From: Palsa-147 sp036513895
GTDB taxonomy: Bacteria > Acidobacteriota > Terriglobia > Acidiferrales > UBA7541
Length of the DNA: 24,004 nt
Assembly: GCA_036513895.1 (NCBI GenBank)
Contig: DATBYF010000022.1
Location: 1-24,004 of the forward strand
Direction: 5' to 3'
Below are positions 7,169 through 13,350 of the stretch, piece after piece. Below the pieces are notes generated by a model, which was not told the DNA's origin, ran no database searches, and worked only from the letters and a program-made list of their open reading frames with translations. Within the stretch, counting starts at the first letter, position 1; every line of letters begins with the position of its first letter. The position numbers were made by a program, and so were the translations under genes.

Positions 7169-7906
7169 TTACTTGGTCGGCTCGTCACGCTCAATTTTGC
7201 CGTCGCGAACGCGAATCACGCGATCAGCGTGCAGTGCGATGTCAGGCTCGTGCGTGACGAGAATAATGGTGTTGCCCTGCTCGTGGAGCCTTGCGAAGAG
7301 AGCCATGATTTCTTCGCCGGTCTGGGAATCGAGGTTGCCGGTTGGTTCATCGGCGAGGAGAATCGAAGGACGATTTACGAGAGCGCGAGCGACCGCGACG
7401 CGCTGGCGCTGCCCGCCGGAAAGTTCGTTCGGGCGGTGCATCATTCTGTCGGTGAGGTCCACTTGCGCAAGAGCCTGCTTCGCCCGCACCAGGCGCTCTT
7501 CGGAGGGCGTGCCATTGTAAATCAGGGGCAGCTCAACGTTGTGCAGCGAAGTCGCACGCGGAAGAAGATTGAACGTCTGAAAGACGAAGCCGATTTCCTT
7601 GTTACGAATGTAGGCGAGTTCATCGTCATCGAGATCACTCACCAGCCGCCCCGCAAGGTAGTAGCGACCGCTCGATGGCGTGTCGAGGCAGCCAATAAGA
7701 TTCATCAGCGTGGACTTCCCGGAGCCCGAGGGGCCCATGATAGCGACGTACTCGCCCTTGCGGATTTCAAGAGTGATGCCGCGCAGCGCGTGCACCTGCT
7801 CCGATCCCATCTCGTACGTTTTCCAGAGGTCCTCGGTGTGGATGACGATTCCGGTATCAATTAGATCCTGCCGGAACGACAGTGCCGCGCCTGCTTCAAC
7901 TGGCAT
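7169..7906 (-). CDS. ABC transporter ATP-binding protein, MacB/LolD type
   Basis: A 245-aa nucleotide-binding subunit of the LolCDE/MacAB exporter class. It has Walker A GPSGSGKST (58-66), Q-loop Q110 in FVFQTFNLLP, signature LSGGQRQRVAVARAL (162-176), Walker B ILLADE (182-187), PTGNLDS typical of this class (188-194) and switch His 219. The first 20 or so residues are an unusual extension before the canonical VIHTEDLWKTYEMG, so the true start may lie later. It is 30 nt downstream of the membrane-fusion protein gene on the same strand, so co-transcribed. No permease gene follows: the next gene is an unrelated membrane protein. Together with its partner it should drive export or lipoprotein/macrolide-type extrusion once joined to a permease encoded elsewhere. 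Confidence 0.93.
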   Translation of the reverse strand: MPVEAGAALSFRQDLIDTGIVIHTEDLWKTYEMGSEQVHALRGITLEIRKGEYVAIMGPSGSGKSTLMNLIGCLDTPSSGRYYLAGRLVSDLDDDELAYIRNKEIGFVFQTFNLLPRATSLHNVELPLIYNGTPSEERLVRAKQALAQVDLTDRMMHRPNELSGGQRQRVAVARALVNRPSILLADEPTGNLDSQTGEEIMALFARLHEQGNTIILVTHEPDIALHADRVIRVRDGKIERDEPTK

Positions 7907-7936
7907 CAGAAAATTGGCTCCTCAAGTGCTTCGCGG

Positions 7937-9337
7937 CTAACTGGTCTGCTGCTCATCGCGTTTCGGTTCGGAATTATCAATCTTGACGTTCGCGCCGGGA
8001 CGCAAAGTGCGAAGCGCCTTGTAGCTGCCGGTGACGATCTGATCGCCTTCCTTCAGCCCACTGACGATTTCAATGTCTGTGACGCCGCTGATCCCCGTCT
8101 GCACTGGTACAAACTCAGCTTTCTTGCCGCGGAGCACGAAAACGCCTTGAATATCCTGCTTATCAGCTGCGGCGGAATTATCCGGCCGAGTGGCGGCAAG
8201 CGTCACGCTGGAATCGCCCTTGGATTTCAGCGCGGCTTCATCGAGAGCGCGCTTCGACCGCATGGCCAGCGCTTGAATCGGAATTGTCAGTACCCCATTC
8301 TTCGATGCGGTTTTGATCGTCGCCGTGACGGAGAGACCCGGGCGCAAATTATCCGGCGGATTATCGAGCCTTACGACGACCTTAAAATCGCGCGCTTCCT
8401 GCGTATTGGCCGTTGTTTGCGTCGTGGCTAGACCCGAAGACCGAAGAATCGCTTGATCGCCGACTTCGGTAACGTGGCCAGTGAACGTCTTCCCGGGAAT
8501 CGCGTCAATTTTGATATCAGCTTCTTCGGCGTTGCGCACGTTCACAATATCAGTTTCGTCCACTTTTACCTCGGCAGTGACGATGGACATGTCCGAGATC
8601 GTCATTAAATAGCTGCCCGTGGCGTTTTGAATTCCAGGCACGACGTTTTCGCCGACGCGAACTGCGATGTAGCTAACGATGCCGTCAATCGGCGCGGTGT
8701 AAGTCGTCTTACGCAAAACGTCCTTTTCGTGGACCAAAACCGCGCGGGTCTGATCGAGGCCGTGGCGCGCTTCTTCGAGCGTCGCGCGGCTTTGCGCCAG
8801 TTGTGCTTTGGCAGCGTCAACGCCGGCGCTGGCGCCGTCGAACGCCGCCTTCTGCGAGTCGTAGTCCTGCTTCGAAATTAATTGTTCCTGATATAGCTTT
8901 TGACTGCGCTCCCAGTCGAACTTTGCCTTTTCAAGATCGGCCTGGCGCTGCGCGACCGTCGCCTGCGACGACTTGAAATTCGCCTCGGAAGCCTGCACCG
9001 CGGACTCCGCGGATTCAATGCCCGCCTGCTGAGCATCCACATCGGCCGCTGGTTGAATGCTCTCGAGCTTCAAGAGCACATCGCCCTTGTGAACGTGATC
9101 GCCTTCCTTGACGACGATTTGGGTAATTTTGCCGATTCCTTCACCAAGAATGTTCGAGTATGTGAGCGGCCGGACCTCACCGGAAGCTGTCACCACCGAA
9201 GTCAAATCCCCGCGCTTGGTCGTCCCGGTCTGGACTGCTGTAACATCCTTATTCGCCTGGTAGACGCTGGCCCAAAGAATGATACCCAAAAGCACGGCCG
9301 CGCCGGCTCCAATCCCGATTTTCTTCCCAGTTGTCAT
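7937..9337 (-). CDS. Periplasmic adaptor (HlyD/MacA membrane-fusion protein)
   Basis: A 466-aa adaptor that bridges an inner-membrane transporter to an outer-membrane channel. N-terminal anchor at about 7-26 (IGIGAGAAVLLGIILWASVY). First lipoyl half at about 60-95, with VKEGDHVHKGDVLLKLES. A long alpha-helical coiled-coil hairpin spans about 98-208 (Ala/Gln/Lys-rich, with a turn near EQLISKQDYDSQKAA). Second lipoyl half, TAPIDGIVSYIAVRVGENV, at about 214-232. Beta-barrel and membrane-proximal domains run to the end. An inserted Ala/Ser/Asp-rich stretch (about 370-395) is less conserved. The ATG at 9337 has an AAGGAA Shine-Dalgarno 7 nt upstream. It is the first gene of a two-gene operon with the ABC ATPase. 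A perfect GCCAGTT/AACTGGC inverted repeat lies 37 nt upstream of the start and could be an operator. Confidence 0.93.
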   Translation of the reverse strand: MTTGKKIGIGAGAAVLLGIILWASVYQANKDVTAVQTGTTKRGDLTSVVTASGEVRPLTYSNILGEGIGKITQIVVKEGDHVHKGDVLLKLESIQPAADVDAQQAGIESAESAVQASEANFKSSQATVAQRQADLEKAKFDWERSQKLYQEQLISKQDYDSQKAAFDGASAGVDAAKAQLAQSRATLEEARHGLDQTRAVLVHEKDVLRKTTYTAPIDGIVSYIAVRVGENVVPGIQNATGSYLMTISDMSIVTAEVKVDETDIVNVRNAEEADIKIDAIPGKTFTGHVTEVGDQAILRSSGLATTQTTANTQEARDFKVVVRLDNPPDNLRPGLSVTATIKTASKNGVLTIPIQALAMRSKRALDEAALKSKGDSSVTLAATRPDNSAAADKQDIQGVFVLRGKKAEFVPVQTGISGVTDIEIVSGLKEGDQIVTGSYKALRTLRPGANVKIDNSEPKRDEQQTS

Positions 9338-9373
9338 ATAAAAGTTCCTTCAGAACACGCTAATCCCTTAGAC

Positions 9374-9392
9374 GCCAGTTCGTCCAACTGGC
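9374..9392. promoter_or_regulatory. Putative operator: 7-bp perfect inverted repeat
   Basis: GCCAGTT-CGTCC-AACTGGC is a 19-bp dyad with perfect arms, 37-55 nt upstream of the adaptor gene start. Its placement fits a repressor site over the promoter. The binding protein is unknown, and no transcription-factor gene of the TetR or MarR type is adjacent. Confidence 0.4.
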
Positions 9393-9464
9393 TTATTCGA
9401 ATACGATTTTCGAAGCCAAATTGTTTCTCGCGGGCCTCCCGGCGAGCAAAAATAAGGCGAAGGA

Positions 9465-9548
9465 GGGGCGAAACGAGGCCGAAAGGCGCTCCGAAAAATT
9501 GTTTAATACCTCGGAATTTATTCACCCTATTGTAGTTCGTTTCGCCCC
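9465..9548. repeat. 12-bp inverted repeat enclosing 60 nt (structured RNA or MITE-like)
   Basis: GGGGCGAAACGA (9465-9476) is perfectly complementary to TCGTTTCGCCCC (9537-9548). The enclosed 60 nt hold GCC-GAAA-GGC (9478-9487, a GNRA tetraloop hairpin) and TCCGA/TCGGA (9490-9494 with 9511-9515), so a three-way junction can be drawn. Alternatively the ends are short terminal inverted repeats of an 84-bp miniature element. No target-site duplication is obvious beside them. It lies about 170 nt upstream of the GWxTD gene. Confidence 0.5.
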
Positions 9549-9663
9549 GTGTGAAAAGGGTTGTGCACAAAAGAGCGATCGGGATGGTTTTACTGAGGCA
9601 ACCCTGCCCCCCGCCAAGGACTCTGATTTGGTACGGGGATTCCCAATGGGAATGACTAATTGA

Positions 9664-9681
9664 CCTGTCCCCTTGGACAGG
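9664..9681 (+). repeat. Leader hairpin upstream of the GWxTD gene
   Basis: CCTGTCC-CCTT-GGACAGG is a perfect 7-bp stem with a 4-nt loop, 36 nt before the start codon at 9718. A second perfect hairpin, ATTCCC-AAT-GGGAAT (9639-9653), lies 10 nt upstream. Neither has a T tract, so attenuation by a simple terminator is unlikely; mRNA stability, an operator or translational control are possible. Confidence 0.4.
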
Positions 9682-9717
9682 ATAGAATTCAACCGACTTA
9701 GGGGTATAGGTGTCTTC

Positions 9718-11430
9718 ATGACCACCGGTTTTAAGTACCTCGTATTTCCTTTCGTAATCTTGGGCTTAGCGATTCCTTCTCAGTCGAACTCTGCTCAATC
9801 CGATCAGACAGACACCAAGCAAGCTCCAACTCAAACAACTCCCGACGACAAGACGCAACCGCCCGCAAAGCAGGTCGAAAAGGACCGCAAAAAGCGCGAG
9901 CGGGCACTCGAAAAAGAATTGGCGTCTCCCTACAAGAAATGGCTCGAGGAAGACGTCGTTTACATCATCACGCCGGAAGAGCGTGGCGCGTTCCTGAGAT
10001 TGCAAACAAACGAAGAACGCGAGCAGTTCATCGAGCAGTTCTGGCTGAGGCGCAATCCCGATCCCGATTCGCCCGAGAACACATTCAAAGAGGAACACTA
10101 CCGCCGGATCGCGTATACCAACGAGCATTACGCTTCCGGAATTCCTGGATGGAAGACTGATCGCGGCCGGATTTACATCATGTGGGGCCCCCCAGACGAA
10201 GTTGAATCGCATCCGTCGGGCGGTTCTTATGAGCGGCCGGCTCAAGAAGGCGGCGGCGAGACGTCAACCTACCCGTTCGAGGATTGGCGTTACCGCTATC
10301 TCGAAGGCATCGGCAACGACGTCAATTTAGAGTTTGTCGACCCAACGATGACGGGCGAATTTCATCTCACGATGGACCCGAGCGAAAAGGACGCGCTGTT
10401 GTATGTTCCCGGCGCTGGTCTGACGATGATGGAGTCCATGGGCCTCGCCTCGAAGACATCGCGATTCAACAACACCGACGGCACCCACATGGCGCAGCCG
10501 CTCGGTGGGCAACCCGAGAGCTACGAAGAGTTTACGCGCCTCGAACTTTACGCCAAGATTCAGCAGGCGCCGCCAATCAAGTTCAAGGACCTCGAAGCGG
10601 TGGTGACGTCGCGATTGGTGCGAAATCAAGTGTCGTTCGACTATCGATTTGACTTCCTGCGAATCACCGGCGACACCGTTCTCGTTCCGATTTCGATCGA
10701 AATTCCCAACCGCCAGATGAGCTTCCAGGAAAAAGAAGGCGTGCAATCGGCGACGATGAACCTTTTCGCGCGCATCACCACGCTGAGCGGCCGAATCGTG
10801 CAGACATTCGAGGACACGATCAAGCAGGACGTTCCAAGCGCCCTTCTGCAGCAATCCTTAAAGAACCATTCGATCTATCAAAAAGCCGTGCCTCTTAGCC
10901 CAGGCCTTTATCGCTTGGATATCGTGTTGAAAGATGTGAACAGCGGAAACATCGGCGTCGTAAATACGCGCCTCGGCGTGCCCCATTATGAAGAGGAGAA
11001 GTTGTCTTCGAGTTCGCTGATTTTGGCGGACCAGATACAGCGCGTTTCGGCGCACGACATCGGTCTCGGCCAGTTCGTGCTGGGTGACGTCAAGGTTCGC
11101 CCGAAGATGGATTCAACTTTCGCGTCAAATGAGCACCTCGGCATCTTCCTTCAGGTGTATAACCTGAAAGTGGACGATAAGACCCACAAGCCAGATGCGG
11201 CGGTGGAATATCGCGTGATGAAAGAGAAGAATCCCACCCCGATTCTGAAAATGAACGAATCGGGCGACCAGCTCGGCGAGCGCGGCGAAGAACTCACGCT
11301 CGAGAAGGCGCTTACGCTCGGCGCGCTGGCTCCCGGCAAATACAAATTGGAAGTTCAAGTAACCGACAACCTGTCGAAGGAAACCATCACTCCGACAGCG
11401 GATTTTACGGTCAAAGCTCCCACCCAATGA
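9718..11430 (+). CDS. GWxTD domain-containing exported protein
   Basis: 570 aa from ATG 9718, which has AGGTG 7 nt upstream and yields a good signal peptide (MTTGFKYLVFPFVILGLAIP, cleavage near SNSAQS). An upstream in-frame TTG at 9673 would hide it. After a charged Q/T/K/E-rich linker (26-70) comes the GWxTD domain (about 70-225): KKWLEEDVVYIITPEERGAF, FWLRRNPDPDSPENTFKEEHYRRI and the name-giving GIPGWKTDRGRIYIMWGPPDE (141-161; GWKTD at 144-148). The remaining 350 residues look beta-rich and carry no domain I recognise. GWxTD proteins recur in Acidobacteriota and related phyla with no assigned biochemical role. The barrel-like CarboxypepD_reg protein begins 20 nt downstream, so the two are probably co-transcribed and may act together at the envelope. 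Confidence 0.9.
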   Translation: MTTGFKYLVFPFVILGLAIPSQSNSAQSDQTDTKQAPTQTTPDDKTQPPAKQVEKDRKKRERALEKELASPYKKWLEEDVVYIITPEERGAFLRLQTNEEREQFIEQFWLRRNPDPDSPENTFKEEHYRRIAYTNEHYASGIPGWKTDRGRIYIMWGPPDEVESHPSGGSYERPAQEGGGETSTYPFEDWRYRYLEGIGNDVNLEFVDPTMTGEFHLTMDPSEKDALLYVPGAGLTMMESMGLASKTSRFNNTDGTHMAQPLGGQPESYEEFTRLELYAKIQQAPPIKFKDLEAVVTSRLVRNQVSFDYRFDFLRITGDTVLVPISIEIPNRQMSFQEKEGVQSATMNLFARITTLSGRIVQTFEDTIKQDVPSALLQQSLKNHSIYQKAVPLSPGLYRLDIVLKDVNSGNIGVVNTRLGVPHYEEEKLSSSSLILADQIQRVSAHDIGLGQFVLGDVKVRPKMDSTFASNEHLGIFLQVYNLKVDDKTHKPDAAVEYRVMKEKNPTPILKMNESGDQLGERGEELTLEKALTLGALAPGKYKLEVQVTDNLSKETITPTADFTVKAPTQ

Positions 11431-11449
11431 ATCGGGGAGGTGACGCATC

Positions 11450-13165
11450 GTGACGTTGAAGATGATTCGCACTCTGGCGGTGCTGGCACTCGCGAGTTTT
11501 GGGGCATTGCCGCTCGCTGCGGCGCCGCAGCCTGGGAAAATTACCGGTGTGGTCGTTGATCCGCATGGGACGCCTCAGATGGGCGCGAGCGTCTTCGTCG
11601 TCTCCGAACAGGGCGCGAATGCCACCCCTCTGCAACTACTGACCAACGACCGCGGTCTATTCTCGACCGACGGGCTCGCAACTGGGTTCTATTCAATTCG
11701 CGCGACCTTGGCGGGCTTCCTTCCTGCGGTCGAACAGCACATTCATGTCAAGGATCAGCAGATTACTCAGCTTCAGATCGAACTCGGTTCGATCTTCACG
11801 TCGCTCGACAAATTCCGCAAGGCCACAGATCAAGATGCGCCTCCGGACGAGTGGACCTGGGTACTGCGCACGTCTGCTTCGACCCGTCCGATTTTGCGCT
11901 GGGATGACCAGGGCGAAGTGCTCCTCGGCGGGCAATCAGTAGGCGCGGAGATAGCGCATCAGAAAGAGGCGCGCAGCCTTGTTCAGTTGACCAGCGGCGG
12001 GCTGCATCCAGGTTCGATCTCGAACGTTCCTGATGCGCCGGCCACCGCCTTTGCCTACGACGAAAATCTCGGTGCGCGTGGCCATATTGTTTTCGCCGGT
12101 GAGTTTGGATACGACAGCGCATCGGCCAGCGGCGGATTCGTTGCGGAATGGCTCCCGAGTGGTAATCCTCACACAGGCCCTGTCTCCACGCTGGTCATCC
12201 GCGAATCGGAACTCGGAACAGATAGTCCGGCATTTCGTGGCACCCGCCTCACGCACGACGATCAATTGCAACTCGGCGATCGCGTCCACATTCGCTACGG
12301 CGGTGAATTCCTGATGGCAGGTTTCGAAGGCACCACATCGAGCATTCGTCCACGCGGTGAATTGGCCTATCAGGTGTCCAAAAACTGGATTGCCAGCGCA
12401 ACGATCTCGAGCCACCCGTGGCAGGATTCAGACGCGTCGTCGGGCGTTCTGGAATCAGCGCTTGCAAATCTCGATGCCTTCCCGACATTGTTGGTTCGCA
12501 ACAATCATTCGGTGTTAGCGGATGATCTCCATGAAGAGATCGCTATCGAGCACGCGCTAAGTCCGAAGGCGAGCATTACGGCAGCCGTCTTCCACGACCA
12601 TTCAAATGACACGGCGGTGATTGGACGCGGGAACGAAACTACTTCCGATTTCCTCCAGGATTTCTATTCGGACGCCTTCGCGTACGACGCAGGCGCGTCA
12701 TCGTCGTGGGGCGCGAGAATCGCCTACGAACAAAAGATTACGGACTTGATCAACGCTGCCGTCATCTATGCATGGGCCGGCGCGTTGGTGCCGAACGTGG
12801 ACGACAACGCGTCAGAATCTTTGCGCGATGTACTTCGAACTCAGGATCGAGCCAGTCTCGCAGTTCGGGCGAGCGCGCAACTCCCGCATGTCGGTACGCA
12901 ACTCACAATCGGCTACAAATGGATTGATGGCCAGGTCGTCTCGCGGCAGGATGCCTACGGCGAAGCGATGTACAACGTCGATCCGTATCTGAGCCTGATT
13001 CTGCGCCAGCCTCTCCCGAAGTTCATTCCAGGACATGCTGTGGCGATGGCGGATTTCGGGAACCTTCTAGCGCAGGGATACGTCCCTCTACGGACGCAAG
13101 ACGGTCAGGTCATCCTAGTTCCGTCATACCGATCATTCAGAGGCGGCGTCAGTTTCCAGTTTTAA
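11450..13165 (+). CDS. Carboxypeptidase regulatory-like domain protein, probable outer-membrane barrel
   Basis: 571 aa with a signal peptide (MTLKMIRTLAVLALASFGAL, then AAA). A CarboxypepD_reg beta-sandwich follows at about 29-105 (GKITGVVVDPHGTPQMGASV, TNDRGLFSTDGLATGFYSIRATLAGF). The rest, about 125-571, has alternating strands with many G, S, D and aromatic residues and ends in ...GGVSFQF: a C-terminal Phe and alternating pattern typical of outer-membrane beta-barrels. It resembles the acidobacterial TonB-receptor-like family but is shorter and shows no clear plug domain, so it is called a barrel only provisionally. The start is GTG at 11450: GGGGAGG ends 9 nt before it, while the internal ATG at 11462 lies too far. 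It follows the GWxTD gene by 20 nt. Confidence 0.8.
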   Translation: MTLKMIRTLAVLALASFGALPLAAAPQPGKITGVVVDPHGTPQMGASVFVVSEQGANATPLQLLTNDRGLFSTDGLATGFYSIRATLAGFLPAVEQHIHVKDQQITQLQIELGSIFTSLDKFRKATDQDAPPDEWTWVLRTSASTRPILRWDDQGEVLLGGQSVGAEIAHQKEARSLVQLTSGGLHPGSISNVPDAPATAFAYDENLGARGHIVFAGEFGYDSASASGGFVAEWLPSGNPHTGPVSTLVIRESELGTDSPAFRGTRLTHDDQLQLGDRVHIRYGGEFLMAGFEGTTSSIRPRGELAYQVSKNWIASATISSHPWQDSDASSGVLESALANLDAFPTLLVRNNHSVLADDLHEEIAIEHALSPKASITAAVFHDHSNDTAVIGRGNETTSDFLQDFYSDAFAYDAGASSSWGARIAYEQKITDLINAAVIYAWAGALVPNVDDNASESLRDVLRTQDRASLAVRASAQLPHVGTQLTIGYKWIDGQVVSRQDAYGEAMYNVDPYLSLILRQPLPKFIPGHAVAMADFGNLLAQGYVPLRTQDGQVILVPSYRSFRGGVSFQF

Positions 13166-13350
13166 GGCTCTCGGAGGGCCAGTACCGGAATTGGAAACGT
13201 GCCTCCCAAAAGCCATATCTTAGTCGATACCGCTCTTCAGGAAACCTGTAAGTCTCTGTCATACTTGGAGATGTTTGGTCAATCAACTTCCCATCTCTGG
13301 AAGTCTACGTGCAAACAGTTCTTGTGTACCTTTGTGTGTGAACGCGCTTC
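13166..13350. other. Short intergenic region before the kinase gene
   Basis: 185 nt with no gene. GGCTC/GGGCC around 13166-13180 can form a 5-bp hairpin without a T tract, and CAGGAAACCTG lies near 13240. Any promoter for the kinase-regulator pair would be here, but no clear -35/-10 or -24/-12 pair was recognised. Confidence 0.3.

Larger units (their letters stand above)
9338..9717. promoter_or_regulatory. Divergent regulatory region rich in inverted repeats
   Basis: This 380-bp region between the divergent adaptor gene and GWxTD gene holds no convincing gene. A 78-aa minus-strand frame (9334-9570) has no recognisable features. It is packed with perfect palindromes: GCCAGTT/AACTGGC (9374-9392); two TTCGAA sites 13 bp apart (9396, 9409); CTCGCGGG/CCC(G)GCGAG (9428-9446); a 12-bp repeat at 9465-9476 and 9537-9548; TTGTGCACAA (9561-9570); ATTCCC/GGGAAT (9639-9653); and CCTGTCC/GGACAGG (9664-9681). 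No clear sigma-70 promoter was found. The density suggests operators and/or structured 5' leaders in both directions. Confidence 0.55.

Noticed and set aside
9334..9570. 78-aa minus-strand frame in the divergent intergenic region
   Set aside because: No family features, spans the inverted-repeat element and overlaps the adaptor start; best seen as noncoding.
9628..9645. TTGGTACGGGGATTCCC as a sigma-54 -24/-12 promoter
   Set aside because: The -24 half is imperfect and the -12 GC is missing (TTCC instead of TTGC), so it fails the essential dinucleotide.
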